The notes: a model not told the origin generated them from the letters alone. 64,000 bases of DNA from Roseomonas gilardii subsp. gilardii (GCF_023078375.1 NZ_CP095554.1:3588501-3652500), one strand, 5' to 3'; shown: positions 51,009 through 61,085, numbered from the stretch's first letter. Translations and numbers: made by a program.

Positions 51009-51728
51009 ATGTCCACGCTCAAGCCCGAGACCCGGGACAAGCTCAAGGGCGTCAGCACCGCCACCCTCGCGACCGCGCTGTACAAGCGGGGGCTGCGGCA
51101 GCAGTTCATCCAGGACGTGCGGCCGCTGCATCCGATGAAGGAGAGCATGGTCGGCCCGGCCTTCACGCTGCGCTACATGCCGGCACGCGAGGACCTGAAC
51201 CAGCTCTCCGCCTTCCGCGACCGGGGCCACCCGCAGCGCAAGGCGGTCGAGGAGTGCCCGCCGGGCGCGGTGATGGTGATGGACAGCCGCAAGGATGCCC
51301 GCGCGGCCTCCGCCGGCGGCATCCTCGTCACCCGCCTCCAGGCCCGCGGCGTGGCCGGGGTGGTGACTGACGGCGGCTTCCGCGATTCCGCGGAGATCGC
51401 CACGCTGGACATCCCCGCGTTCCACCACCGACCCTCGGCACCGACCAACCTGACGCTGAACCAGGCGATCGACATCAACGTGCCGATCGGCTGCGGCGAC
51501 GCGCCTGTCTTCCCGGGCGACATCGTTGTGGGCGACAATGACGGCGTCATCATCATCCCCGCTCACCTCGCCGACGAGATCGCGGACGAGGCGGTGGAGA
51601 TGACCGCCTATGAGGACTTCGTGACCGAGCGGGTGCGCGCGGGCCACACCATCCTGGGCCTCTATCCCGCGACGGACGAGAAGAACCTGGAAATCTTCGC
51701 TGATTGGCGAAAGAAGAACGGGCGCTGA
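51009..51728 (+). CDS. RraA-like family protein (possible aldolase/dehydratase in sugar-acid operon)
   Basis: 239 residues, starting 9 bp after the dehydratase stop, so part of the same transcript. RraA/MenG-like fold: GGILVTRLQARGVAGVVTDGGFRDSAEI contains the Arg-Asp pair used for metal and substrate binding by HMG/oxaloacetate aldolases of this family, and PIGCGDAPVFPGDIVVGDNDGVIIIP follows. Annotated relatives are often called ribonuclease activity regulator RraA, but the operon suggests a carbon-chain reaction on the 2-keto-3-deoxy acid instead (inference). Confidence 0.85.
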   Translation: MSTLKPETRDKLKGVSTATLATALYKRGLRQQFIQDVRPLHPMKESMVGPAFTLRYMPAREDLNQLSAFRDRGHPQRKAVEECPPGAVMVMDSRKDARAASAGGILVTRLQARGVAGVVTDGGFRDSAEIATLDIPAFHHRPSAPTNLTLNQAIDINVPIGCGDAPVFPGDIVVGDNDGVIIIPAHLADEIADEAVEMTAYEDFVTERVRAGHTILGLYPATDEKNLEIFADWRKKNGR

Positions 51729-51736
51729 GCCCATCG

Positions 51737-51762
51737 GGGCCAGGGGGATCTTCCCCTGGCCC
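51737..51762. terminator. Hairpin between convergent RraA-like and NIPSNAP genes
   Basis: Perfect 10-bp stem GGGCCAGGGG (51737-51746) with CCCCTGGCCC (51753-51762), nine bases after the RraA-like stop. No T-run. Confidence 0.6.
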
Positions 51763-51812
51763 GTCACCGGCCCGATGCCGCGCAAAGCGGGGAACCTCCG
51801 GCGGGAGGATCG

Positions 51813-52139
51813 TCAGGGAGCCGGTGAGTAATCGACGAATCGCAGCACCCGGCTTTCGATCCCGCCCACCAGCCGCCCGTCGCGGGCACCGGTTTCGTCC
51901 TTGATGCGGGACCACTCCGTATCCGCCATGAAGCTGGCCCATCCCGCCTCGAGGGCCGCCTCGTCCGACCAGCGCAACAGGTAGATGAATTCCGGCCCCC
52001 GTGCGCCCTCGGCTTCCCACATCGCCACGATGTCGAAGCCATGGCGCCGCATGATCCGGGCCGCATGATCGCGGAAGCGGGCGTGGAACGCCGCCTTGTT
52101 GTGTTCGAAGATCTCGTAGATGCGAAGCTGGCAGATCAT
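51813..52139 (-). CDS. NIPSNAP-family protein
   Basis: 108 residues from the ATG at 52139 (MICQLRIYEIFEHNKAAFH). A single ferredoxin-like dimeric alpha/beta barrel of the NIPSNAP family: RFRDHAARIMRRHGFDIVAMWEAE and FIYLLRWSDEAALEAGWASFMAD are characteristic. Small-molecule or enzymatic role unknown. It lies downstream of the LysR gene (52239-53113) on the same strand with about 100 bp between them. Confidence 0.8.
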   Translation of the reverse strand: MICQLRIYEIFEHNKAAFHARFRDHAARIMRRHGFDIVAMWEAEGARGPEFIYLLRWSDEAALEAGWASFMADTEWSRIKDETGARDGRLVGGIESRVLRFVDYSPAP

Positions 52140-52238
52140 GCCGGCCCTCCCGAAGCCTGTCCTGGTTCCTCCAAGACTGGTGAGCGGGCGCCATCCGATC
52201 AAATACCGATCACAGGGTTGCGTGATAGGCGGCGCCTA

Positions 52239-53113
52239 TCAGGCGAAGGCCACAGCCAGTTCCCGGCAGGCCGGATCGAGCTGCCCGGCAGGCCAGGCGA
52301 GCATGGTCTCGAACGCCGCGTCATCACTCTCGATCCGGCGGAACGCGACCGTCTCGGGATGCAGGCGCGCCATGCGCGACGGCACGAGCGCGACGCCCGC
52401 GCCCGCTGCCACCAGCGACAGCACAGCGTGCATGCCATGCGCCTCCTGCACGATCCTGGGCCGGAAGCCGGCTTCGTGGCAGAGCCGCATGGCACGGGCA
52501 TGGAAGCCTTGCCCGGCACGCTCCGGCCAAAGGATGAAAGGCTCGCCCGCGAGATCGGCGAGCGTCGCGCGGCCCGCCAGCGGATGTGCGGCGGGCAGGG
52601 CCATCTCCAGCCGGTCCCGGTCGAAGGGGCGCAGTTCCAGCCCACCCGCATCGGCGAGCGGAGGGATCAGCACCGCCATGTCGAGGCTGCCGTCGCGCAG
52701 CCCCCTGACCTGGGCCGCCGTCGTCGCTTCCGTCAGGACCAACCTCACCCCAGGATGGCTGAGGCGGAAGGCTCCGATCGCCACCGGAAGCCGCCCGTAC
52801 ATGGCGCTGCCGACATAGGCGAGACGCACCAGCCCGCTCCGCCCCGCGGCCGCGTCGCCGTGATCGCCGCCTCGGCCTGGTCGAGCAGCTTCCGGGCCTC
52901 TTCCAGAAGCGTCCGCCCCGCCGCCGTCAGGGCGATGGTGCTGCGGCCCCGCTCCAGCAGGACGGCGCCGATCTCCTCCTCCAGCCGCTTCACGGCAGCG
53001 GTAAGCGGCGGCTGGGAGATGTTGAGCCGGGCGGCCGCGCGCCGGAAATGCAGTTCCTCGGCGACCGCCACGAACTGCCGCAACAGCCGGAGGTCGATCA
53101 CGGGCGGCCTCAT
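52239..53113 (-). CDS. LysR-family regulator, interrupted by a frameshift
   Basis: The HTH domain ([44 protein letters not shown]) starts at 53113 and reads to about residue 90; the effector domain (GLVRLAYVGSAMYGRLPVAIGAF to the end at 52239) is in a different frame. The switch is around the C4 run 52842-52845; one extra base gives 291 residues, a normal LysR length. It lies downstream of the M55 peptidase gene on the same strand. Confidence 0.82.
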
Positions 53114-53138
53114 GGACGGAGCGCCCCACGAACCTCCG

Positions 53139-53959
53139 TCAGCGCAGAAAGGCCGAGAGCGCCGAGACGGTGTTCACCCAGCCCAGCACGCCCCCCATCT
53201 CCGCGGCGTCGAAGCCGACCGTCACGGGATCAAGGCGCTCCGCCGCCGGGATGATGGCGGCGAGATCGGCCAGGGCCGGCGTGCTCAGCACGATCTCCAG
53301 CCGATAGGGCGGCGCGATGGTGAAGAGCGCCAGCCGGCGCGTCCGGGCCTCCCGCACCGCTGCCTCCGCCTCGATGCGCAGCCGCTCCCGCGCCAGGGCG
53401 GGCGAGATGGCCCGCGCGGCCCTGGCACCCAGCGCCTGCTTCGTCACCACCCGGCGCGCATCGAGGAAATGCCCGCCGCATTCCTCCGCCGTCAGGTCGT
53501 CGCCGGAAATCAGCACCACCGGCACGCCCAGGCTGCCGGCATAGGCGCCGTTCAGCGTCGCCTCGGAACAGGGCTGTCCGTTCAGGCGGATGGTGCGGAA
53601 AGCGAAGCCGTTCACCGTATGCGCCAGCACGCCATGCCGGCTTGCCCCGGTGTGGTAGCCGGTGAACATCGCCGCGCCGAAGCCGGCATCCAGCCCGGCG
53701 CACATGTTCATCGGCTTGGGCTTGCCCAGGATCAGCTCGGCGCGCGGGTCCAGCAGTTCGGGGATGATGTTGGTCATCGGCCCGTGGGAATCATTGACCA
53801 GGACCTCCGTGGCCCCGCCGGCGAAGGCGCCCGCCACCACGGCGCTGACCTCCTCGGTCATCAGGCGCCGGGCGCGCTCGTATTCCGGGTTGCCCGGCTG
53901 GCCCTGGAGCGGCGAGACGACGCCGGCCACGCCCTCGATATCGGCGGAAACATAGATCT

Positions 53960-53963
<4 letters not shown>
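53139..53963 (-). CDS. M55 family D-aminopeptidase (DppA type)
   Basis: 274 residues. MKIYVSADIEGVAG supplies zinc ligands Asp8 and Glu10; His60 (NDSHGP), His104 (GYHTGAS), the catalytic His115 (AHTVNGF) and Glu134 (SEATLNGAYAG) all align with DppA. Self-compartmentalising decamer that removes N-terminal D-amino acids, usually D-Ala. Its ATG overlaps the stop of the P1 peptidase gene (ATGA at 53960-53963), so the two are translationally coupled. Confidence 0.92.
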
Positions 53964-54982
<1,019 letters not shown>

Positions 54983-55391
54983 CCTCCGAAGCACGGTGGG
55001 ACAAGACTTCAAAGGCCGCAAGGCTGCCATGCGGAGTTGTTCGCAACCAGCGGAGCGACAGGCTGAACCCTGCCTGCCCAGGCCGGAAAACAGGCTGATC
55101 CATGTGATCTCCCTTCTCCCGCGAGGCTTGTAGAACCGGCCACAGCCGCCCACCAAGTCTTTGTCATAGCTTGTTTTGCAGGGAGCGCGCAGTCATCTCC
55201 GGCCTGGACAGCCCCTCTTCCGGCCATACGGAGCAGCCAGCCGCATCCATGACGCTTCGATGTTTTGTTCGGTTTATCCGAACAAACTATCCGGCTCAGG
55301 GCGGATTTTCTGCGCAGTTAGGAAGCTATCTAGACGCCCACAACCGCGGACCACTCACGATCCGCGTGAGAACACCAAGGACGCTTCTCGC
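54983..55391. promoter_or_regulatory. Divergent intergenic region between P1 peptidase and small secreted protein genes
   Basis: About 410 bp with no supported gene; somewhat AT-richer from 55150. It contains the palindrome at 55264-55286. Confidence 0.4.
55264..55286. promoter_or_regulatory. Perfect inverted repeat, candidate operator
   Basis: TTTGTTCGG (55264-55272), 5-nt spacer TTTAT, CCGAACAAA (55278-55286), 106 bp before the secreted-protein start. Symmetry and spacing fit a dimeric repressor site; not a terminator since no gene ends here. Confidence 0.5.
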
Positions 55392-55721
55392 ATGCGTATT
55401 TCCCTTCGCCTCGGCTTCGCTCCCCTCATGGCCGTGGCGATCATGGCCGCCGCCCCTGCCGTTGCCCTCGCGGCTGAGGGCGGCGGCTACTCCCGCTACA
55501 CCCCCGGCTCCACCCCGCGCGACGTCAGCGGCACGGGCTCCTCGGCTGTGCGCGGCATGCCGCTGGCCGATCTTCCGGTGACGAGCGAGCGCTTCGGCAG
55601 CACGGTGCTGAACGAGAGCAATGCCGGCTCCTCCGCTGTGAACGGCGTTCCGCATGGCAACATGCCGGTGACGAACAGCACACCCGGCGCCACGCCGCTG
55701 GATGTCAGCAACAACACCTGA
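55392..55721 (+). CDS. Small secreted protein with internal duplication
   Basis: 109 residues from the ATG at 55392. Signal peptide (MRISLRLGFAPLMAVAIMAAAPAVALA). The mature part holds two copies of a Ser/Gly/Pro-rich unit: GSSAVRGMPLADLPVT and GSSAVNGVPHGNMPVT, flanked by TPGSTPRDVS and TPGATPLDVS. No cysteines in the mature part. Family not recognised. Followed by a strong terminator, so it is a separate transcription unit and probably well expressed. Confidence 0.7.
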   Translation: MRISLRLGFAPLMAVAIMAAAPAVALAAEGGGYSRYTPGSTPRDVSGTGSSAVRGMPLADLPVTSERFGSTVLNESNAGSSAVNGVPHGNMPVTNSTPGATPLDVSNNT

Positions 55722-55749
55722 CGCGATCTCCAGCCCAGGGGCTGGATGC

Positions 55750-55779
55750 GGGGGCGCCCACCCGGCGCCCCCTTTTTTT
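55750..55779 (+). terminator. Rho-independent terminator after the small secreted protein gene
   Basis: Perfect 9-bp stem GGGGGCGCC (55750-55758) with GGCGCCCCC (55764-55772), then TTTTTTT (55773-55779). Confidence 0.92.
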
Positions 55780-55803
55780 GTCTTCCTTCCGGGTGGCCCG
55801 GCC

Positions 55804-56094
55804 TCAGCGGCCCCGGCGGCCCTGCTGGTAGCCCTGCTGGAAAGCCCGGTCCTGTGCCCGTTCCGACTGATCCCAGAGATAGCCGCCGGCCGCGCCGGCA
55901 CCTGCACCAATCAGCGCGCCCCAGCCGGCATTGCCGCTGAAGGAGCCGGCGACCGCGCCCAGGGCGGCACCGCCGGCCGCGCCCGTGCCGACGCGGCGCT
56001 GCGAATCGCTCATGCCTTCACAGGCGCAAAGGCTCCCCAGGGCCAGGAGGGGCAGGACGAAACGGGCGGAACGGAGCGTCATGGTCGTCCTCAT
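55804..56094 (-). CDS. Glycine-zipper lipoprotein
   Basis: 96 residues from the ATG at 56094 (a second ATG at 56082 is as likely). Lipoprotein signal FVLPLLALGSLCAC, then a glycine-zipper region VGTGAAGGAALGAVAGSFSGNAGWGALIGAGAGAAGGYLWD and a polar Arg/Gln tail. Such proteins sit in the outer membrane or periplasm; function unknown. Its start is 3 bp from the stop of the Rap1a-like gene, so the two form an operon. Confidence 0.75.
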   Translation of the reverse strand: MRTTMTLRSARFVLPLLALGSLCACEGMSDSQRRVGTGAAGGAALGAVAGSFSGNAGWGALIGAGAGAAGGYLWDQSERAQDRAFQQGYQQGRRGR

Positions 56095-56096
56095 GG

Positions 56097-56522
56097 TCAG
56101 CGGGCCGGACGGGTGGAACGGGCGGCAGGCTGCGGGCAGGGATAGGTGGCCTGCGCCCAGCGGAGCAGGCCGTCGAGGGCCGGCTCGCTGCCATATTGCG
56201 GGTTCTGCTTCGCCCAGTTGGCGAAAGCGATCGCCGACTGCGCCACGGTCGGGGCGGGCGTCGGCAGGCAGAACAGCGGGGGCCGCCGCGACGAAGAAGG
56301 ATGCAGTGCCGCGTGATACTGGCCCGCCGCGGTGAAATAGCCCTGGCAGTAGGCGATGGCCTCCAGCCGCTCCACGCCCTGGGCCGTCGGCAGGCAGATC
56401 TCGGCAAGATCGCCGGTGGTGCTGACGGCAGTGGGCGTGCCGCTTGCCGGTGATTGCGCCATCACGGGCGCCGCGGCGCCCAGCATGGCCGCGACGGCAG
56501 CCGAAGCGAGGAGGTGTCGCAT
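56097..56522 (-). CDS. Exported Rap1a/Tai-like immunity-type protein
   Basis: 141 residues from the ATG at 56522. Signal peptide MRHLLASAAVAAMLGAAAPVMA. The mature domain has the Rap1a/Tai pattern: an ICLPTAQG...CQGYFTAAGQYH helix pair with two Cys, then FCLPT...TVAQSAIAFANWAKQNPQ...ALDGLLRWAQATYPCP with two more Cys. Founding members protect against type VI amidase toxins, but many relatives are housekeeping periplasmic proteins; no toxin or T6SS gene is present here. Confidence 0.7.
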   Translation of the reverse strand: MRHLLASAAVAAMLGAAAPVMAQSPASGTPTAVSTTGDLAEICLPTAQGVERLEAIAYCQGYFTAAGQYHAALHPSSSRRPPLFCLPTPAPTVAQSAIAFANWAKQNPQYGSEPALDGLLRWAQATYPCPQPAARSTRPAR

Positions 56523-56687
56523 GTTGTCCAGCTTCTCCCTGTCCAGGACCGGAGGCGGACTGCTCCCGGTCAGACTCGGGCATAGCCTGTCGCCCGTTGC
56601 CAGGGCTGGCAACCCCTGATGGCGCCTCAGGGACAGCCGGCCAAGAAACGGGACACCGCTCCCCAGGCCCCAAAGGGATTTCGGAGG

Positions 56688-57146
56688 TCAGTCCAGATCG
56701 GTCTTCCAGGTGATGTAGAAGCCAACATCGCCCGGCATGCCGTTCGGGTAATCGAGGATCACCGGCCGGATGCCGAATCCGCGCGGCGCCAGTTCCTTCT
56801 CGTAGAAATCATAGGCCCGCCGGGCGAAGCCGGTGAGCTGTTCCGGCCAGGTCTCGAGCCCGCTGGTAATGGAGCGGCCGCTGTCCTTCATCCATTGCGA
56901 GGGGAAGTGCAGCACCAGCGCTTCCCGCTCCCCATCCAGCGCGGCTCGCCGGATCATGCCCTGCAGCTTCGTCAGCGCATCCGGCGGCAGGTCCCGCTCC
57001 TCGAAGGAGCGGCGCAGATCGGACATGCCGGTCTGCTTCTCCTCCTCGGCGCGCCGCGCCTCCTCCTCCCGCTCCGCCCGCCGCCGCTCCATCCAGGCGC
57101 GGATACCCTCGGCATCGAAGCGTCCAGAATCAGGAAAATCGCTCAC
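56688..57146 (-). CDS. Hypothetical cytosolic protein with charged coiled coil
   Basis: 152 residues using the GTG at 57146, which has a clear GGAGG ahead of it. An N-terminal coiled-coil of Arg/Glu (WMERRRAEREEEARRAEEEK, about residues 16-35) is followed by a compact domain (LHFPSQWMKDSGRSITSG, WPEQLTGFARRAYDFYEKEL, FGIRPVILDYPNGMPGDVGFYITW). No family name recalled with certainty. Confidence 0.7.
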   Translation of the reverse strand: MSDFPDSGRFDAEGIRAWMERRRAEREEEARRAEEEKQTGMSDLRRSFEERDLPPDALTKLQGMIRRAALDGEREALVLHFPSQWMKDSGRSITSGLETWPEQLTGFARRAYDFYEKELAPRGFGIRPVILDYPNGMPGDVGFYITWKTDLD

Positions 57147-57397
57147 ACCCGTCCTCCAGTCCTGATCGTCATGGCACCCGGGCATGACCCCGCTGCCGGC
57201 ACTCGCGTCGGCACCCCCGGTACATGCGCGATCCGGAGGAACGGAAGACAGATTGTCCCGGCCCGGCCGGGAAACCAACCGCAGATCCGCAGGCCAGCCC
57301 CGTCAGGTCCGAGGGGGATTCAGAAGCGGAGGGGAAACGGCCCGATCCCACCACGAGGCGACACGATAGCGGCAGGCTTGGACGGTTAGGTAGGGAA

Positions 57398-57473
57398 TGG
57401 TGCCCAGGGGCGGAATCGAACCACCGACACTGCGATTTTCAGTCGCATGCTCTACCAACTGAGCTACCTGGGC
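57398..57473 (-). tRNA. tRNA-Phe (GAA)
   Basis: 76 nt including encoded CCA. On the minus strand it starts GCCCAGGTAGCTCAGT; acceptor GCCCAGG/CCTGGGC, D-arm GCTC/GAGC, anticodon loop CTGAAAA with anticodon GAA, T-arm GGTTCGATTCC. It lies downstream of yacG (about 100 bp), on the same strand. Confidence 0.97.
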
Positions 57474-57575
57474 ACAGCGCTCTTGGCGTGGCGCGGAATT
57501 AGCCCAGCCCCCGGCCAGTGTCCAGCCGCCCGCCGCAATCTTTTTGCGGCATCCGGCGCGGAGTGGCGAGCGGCA

Positions 57576-57797
57576 TCAGTCCTCCAGATCGGGATCGCGC
57601 TCCCCGACCGGCTCGCCCGGTATGGCATAGCGGCCGGACAGCCAGTGGCCGAGATCGACCTGCCGGCAACGCGGCGAGCAGAAGGGCCGGTGCGCGGGCA
57701 CCACCGGGCGGCCGCAGATCGGGCAGCGGGCGCCGCGCTGGGCGCGCTCCGGCTTGGCGGCAGGCCCCGGCGGGGCAGCGGGCGGGCGGTCAGGCAT
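57576..57797 (-). CDS. yacG: DNA gyrase inhibitor YacG-type zinc protein
   Basis: 73 residues from the ATG at 57797, overlapping the RNase E/G gene's end by 8 bp. One zinc ribbon of four Cys (CPICGRP...FCSPRC), then [16 protein letters not shown], matching YacG, which binds GyrB and inhibits it. Pro-rich N-terminal tail. Last gene of infA-maf-RNase E/G-yacG. Confidence 0.88.
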   Translation of the reverse strand: MPDRPPAAPPGPAAKPERAQRGARCPICGRPVVPAHRPFCSPRCRQVDLGHWLSGRYAIPGEPVGERDPDLED

Positions 57798-58947
57798 CCT
57801 CGGCAAGCTCCTCTCCGAAAGCGATGGCGGCATCGGGCCGCAGGACCAGGGGCAGCGCGGCCATGGCCTCGAATTCCTCCAGCACGCCCGGCCATTCCCG
57901 CAGCGCCGCCAGGACCCGCGGATGCGCCCGCAGGGCCGGGCGCAGGCCGGGCTGGTGACGGAGCGCGCGCAGCACGCGGCGCAGCGCCGCCAGGCCCAGG
58001 CTCAGCGGCGCGGGCGGCTGCCCGGTGATCTCGTGCAGCGGCGGATGTACCCGCGTCCGCACACATTCGATCAACCCGAGAGCGGTCAGGCCCATGATCC
58101 GGAGTTGCGTGTCGGGGCGCGCCGCCTCGCGCAGCGCCGGCAGGAAGGCTCCCCGCGCCTTGGGGGCCAGACCGGCGAGGTCGATCAGGATCGGACCCGC
58201 CAGCCGGCGCAGGCGGATCTGCCGCGCCACCTCGGCCAGCGCCGCCTCGTTCACCCGGGCCTGGGCCGCGCGGTCCCGCCCCGTCGCCGTGCCGGTATCC
58301 ACGTCGATCGCCACCAGCGCCGGCGTGGGGTGGATCAGCAGCCTGCCGCCGCCCGGCAAGGGCACCTCCGGCCGCGCCAGGGCCTCGAAAGCCTCCTCCA
58401 GCTCCTCGCCGAAGACCGGCTCCGTCGCCAGCGACACCTGTGCGGCCCCCAGGGCGCGCAGCGCCCGCACGGCCTCGGCGGAATCGGTTCGCAGCACGGC
58501 CTTCGGAAAGGCCCGCGCCAGGCGCTCCACCGCCACCGGTCCCGGCTGCAGCAGCCGCGGCGGGCCGCGCAGGGGGGATGGCAGGTCCAGACCCTTCGGC
58601 AGCTTGCGGTCCAGCCGAGGGCCCTTGCCGCCCTGGGCGCCACGGACCACGCGGACGGCGATGTGGTTGCCCTCCGAGACCCCCTCCCCACCCTGAATTC
58701 CCCCTTGGGCATCGGGCAGGAAGCCGCTCTCCTCCCCCGGCAATGCCACGAAGACCCCGGACAGGGCCGGAACCCGGGCGGTGACTCGGCCGACGAGGAT
58801 GTCGCCCACCCCATCCGGCCGGGCGGGGCGCTCGATCCAGGCTTCCTCCAGCACGCCGCCGCGCAGCAGCGCCGTCCGGCGCTCGCCGGGCGAGGCGCTG
58901 TGCAGGATCAGCACCTCCGGCACGGGGCGCGTCAGGGCCGCAGCCAT
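57790..58947 (-). CDS. Ribonuclease E/G family protein (short RNase G type)
   Basis: 385 residues. S1-like segment near the start ([31 protein letters not shown]) and the catalytic core with the metal-binding aspartates in [14 protein letters not shown] and [10 protein letters not shown]. Endoribonuclease for rRNA/mRNA processing. It is shorter than E. coli RNase G (about 490) and I see no clear Zn-link CPxC motif at the C-terminus, as in some alphaproteobacterial versions. The start overlaps maf by 16 bp. Confidence 0.85.
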   Translation of the reverse strand: MAAALTRPVPEVLILHSASPGERRTALLRGGVLEEAWIERPARPDGVGDILVGRVTARVPALSGVFVALPGEESGFLPDAQGGIQGGEGVSEGNHIAVRVVRGAQGGKGPRLDRKLPKGLDLPSPLRGPPRLLQPGPVAVERLARAFPKAVLRTDSAEAVRALRALGAAQVSLATEPVFGEELEEAFEALARPEVPLPGGGRLLIHPTPALVAIDVDTGTATGRDRAAQARVNEAALAEVARQIRLRRLAGPILIDLAGLAPKARGAFLPALREAARPDTQLRIMGLTALGLIECVRTRVHPPLHEITGQPPAPLSLGLAALRRVLRALRHQPGLRPALRAHPRVLAALREWPGVLEEFEAMAALPLVLRPDAAIAFGEELAEDA

Positions 58948-59531
58948 CCCACGCCACGCAGGAGCTGCGCGGTCTCGAACATCGGCAGGCCGACCACGTT
59001 GGAATGGCTACCGGACAGGAAGCGGACGAAGGCCTCGGCCCTTCCCTGGATGGAATAGCCGCCGGCACAGCCGCGCCATTCGCCGCCTTCCAGGTAATGG
59101 TCGATCTGGGCGCGGGTCAGCCGCTGGAAGGCGAGGATCGTCGTCACCAGCCGCTCCCGCCGAATCCCATCGGGGGTGACGAGGCAGACGCCGGTGGTCA
59201 CCCGGTGACGCCGGCCGGACAGCAGATCCAGGAAGCGCCGCGCCTCCGCCTCATCCGCCGGCTTGCCGAGGCAGCGGCGCCCGACCCCCACCACCGTATC
59301 AGCGGCAAGCACCAGCGCATCCGGCGCGCGGGCGGCGGCTGCTTCGGCCTTGGCGCGCGCCAGGCGGGCCGCCAGCAGGCGCGGCAGCTCGTCCTTGCCG
59401 GGGGTTTCGTCGATCTCTGCGGGCTCGACCCGGCCGGGCACCACGCCAAGCCGGGCCAGGAGATCCAGCCGCCGGGGGCTGGCGCTGGCCAGCACAAGCG
59501 GCGGCCGCTCCGCCGGGAGGGGCCGTTCCAT
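58932..59531 (-). CDS. maf: Maf-family nucleotide pyrophosphatase
   Basis: 199 residues from the ATG at 59531 (MERPLPAERPPLVLASASPRRLDLL); an upstream in-frame start at 59606 adds an Arg-rich tail. Phosphate loop ASASPRR, substrate loop DETP and AADTVVGVG are present. House-cleaning enzyme hydrolysing modified nucleotides such as dTTP/UTP derivatives. It lies between infA and the RNase gene. Confidence 0.9.
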   Translation of the reverse strand: MERPLPAERPPLVLASASPRRLDLLARLGVVPGRVEPAEIDETPGKDELPRLLAARLARAKAEAAAARAPDALVLAADTVVGVGRRCLGKPADEAEARRFLDLLSGRRHRVTTGVCLVTPDGIRRERLVTTILAFQRLTRAQIDHYLEGGEWRGCAGGYSIQGRAEAFVRFLSGSHSNVVGLPMFETAQLLRGVGWLRP

Positions 59532-59637
59532 CGGGGGAACCTCTTCGCTGGCCACCGGCGGGACACGGCGTGTCCGGCGGGTGGTCAGGTCAACGGGATC
59601 GGTCAACAGGCCGGAACCGGCTCTTGAACCGGCCAGC

Positions 59638-59856
59638 TCACTTGAATCGGAACGTGATCCGGCCCTTGGTCAGGTCGTAGGGCGTCATCTCGACATTCAC
59701 GCGGTCGCCGGCCAGCACGCGGATGCGGTTCTTGCGCATCTTCCCGCTGGTATGGGCCAGGACCATGTGATCGTTGTCGAGCTTCACTCGGAACATCGCG
59801 TTGGGCAGCAGTTCGACGACTTGGCCGCTGAACTCGATCATGTCTTCTTTCGACAT
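59638..59856 (-). CDS. infA: Translation initiation factor IF-1
   Basis: 72 residues: [28 protein letters not shown], the OB-fold typical of IF-1, ending RGRITFRFK-like (KGRITFRFK). Full-length and unmodified. Heads the infA-maf-RNase E/G-yacG set, as in many alphaproteobacteria. Confidence 0.97.
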   Translation of the reverse strand: MSKEDMIEFSGQVVELLPNAMFRVKLDNDHMVLAHTSGKMRKNRIRVLAGDRVNVEMTPYDLTKGRITFRFK

Positions 59857-59992
59857 GCATCCTCTTGGGTTGCGGACGCGCGCGGGCGCGCCCGGGGGAG
59901 CGTGGAACGGGGCGGAACATGGTCTTGACGCCCCCGCCGGTCAAGCAAGGACGTTGCGCCAGGGCACCAGCCATGCGGCGGCGAGAGGCGGG

Positions 59993-60700
59993 TCAGCCGC
60001 CGGGGGCCGCCGCATCTCCCCTTCCCCCAGGCCTTCCATGGGCGCGCAGGAGGAAAAGCCGGACCTCGTGCAGGTCGCGCGCCACGGCGCGGCAGAGGCC
60101 GCGCATCTCGTCGGTCGCCTCCAGCAGGTCCGGGACCATCACGGTCATCATCCCGGCCGAGGCGGCGGAGCGCACGCCGTTATGCGAATCCTCCAGCGCC
60201 AGGCAGAGCTCCGGCGCCACGCCCAGCCGTTCCGCCGCGCGCAGGAAGGGGTCGGGGGCCGGCTTGCCGGCAGCATAGTCGCCCTGCGCCACCACGGCGT
60301 GGAAGCGCCCGGCCAGCCCGTGCATCCCGAGATGATGCTCCACCTTCTGGTGCTGGGAGGAGGTGGCGATGGCCCGCGGCAGGCCCAGCCGGTCGAGCGT
60401 GTCGAGGATCTCCACCACCCCGGTCTTCAGCGCCAGCCGCGTCGCCGCCAGGGATTCGAAATCCCGCGCCCAGGCGGCGCGGAGGGCGGCCACCGAATCC
60501 TCGGAACCGTAGAGGTCCATCAGCAGCTTCCAGATGGTCGGCCAGGGATTGCCCACCATCTGCCGGTACAGTGCCTCGCTCACCGGCAGCCCCGTCTCCG
60601 CCCCAGCGGAGAAGAGCGCCTCCCGGTACAGGGTCTCACTGTCGAAAAGCAGGCCGTCCATGTCGAAGATGACGGCGGCGGGGGCTTGGGGCAGCGGCAT
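59993..60700 (-). CDS. HAD-superfamily hydrolase (phosphoglycolate/beta-phosphoglucomutase type)
   Basis: 235 residues from the ATG at 60700. HAD motif [11 protein letters not shown], motif II AIATSSQ, motif III Lys in AGKPAPDPF and motif [13 protein letters not shown]; the helical cap between motifs I and II ([23 protein letters not shown]) is of the beta-PGM/CbbY group. Acts on a small phosphorylated metabolite; substrate unknown. Confidence 0.88.
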   Translation of the reverse strand: MPLPQAPAAVIFDMDGLLFDSETLYREALFSAGAETGLPVSEALYRQMVGNPWPTIWKLLMDLYGSEDSVAALRAAWARDFESLAATRLALKTGVVEILDTLDRLGLPRAIATSSQHQKVEHHLGMHGLAGRFHAVVAQGDYAAGKPAPDPFLRAAERLGVAPELCLALEDSHNGVRSAASAGMMTVMVPDLLEATDEMRGLCRAVARDLHEVRLFLLRAHGRPGGRGDAAAPGG

Positions 60701-60827
60701 GGGACCGGTTTCGCGCCGGAACGGCCCTGGCGCAACCACGGCTTCCGGGGGGCGGACCAGCGCCCGGGGCGGTGCCGCCCCCTGCCCGTGCTTGACCCGG
60801 CCCCACCCCTCGCGGCACCCAGTCGCC

Positions 60828-61085
60828 ATGCAGGATCGCGACACCCCCATGCCGGAACGCCCCCGAGCCGCCACCGAGATCGAGCGGGAGGAGCGCCTCG
60901 CCCGGGCGCTGCGGGAGAACCTGCGCCGCCGCAAGGCCCAGGGCCGTGCCTGTGCCGCCCAGGAGGCGGTTCAGGAAGGGGACCGGGAAGTGCCCCAGGA
61001 AGCCGCGGGTACGGCTGGGAAAGCGGCAGGCGGGCCACAGCCTCCCAGGGCTACCGATCCCCTGGCCAACGACTCGAAAGGCTGA
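60828..61085 (+). CDS. Small charged hypothetical protein
   Basis: 85 residues from the ATG at 60828. It contains a highly charged helix ([25 protein letters not shown], about residues 16-40) and a disordered tail. No family recognised. It ends 86 bp before dcd on the same strand. Confidence 0.5.
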   Translation: MQDRDTPMPERPRAATEIEREERLARALRENLRRRKAQGRACAAQEAVQEGDREVPQEAAGTAGKAAGGPQPPRATDPLANDSKG

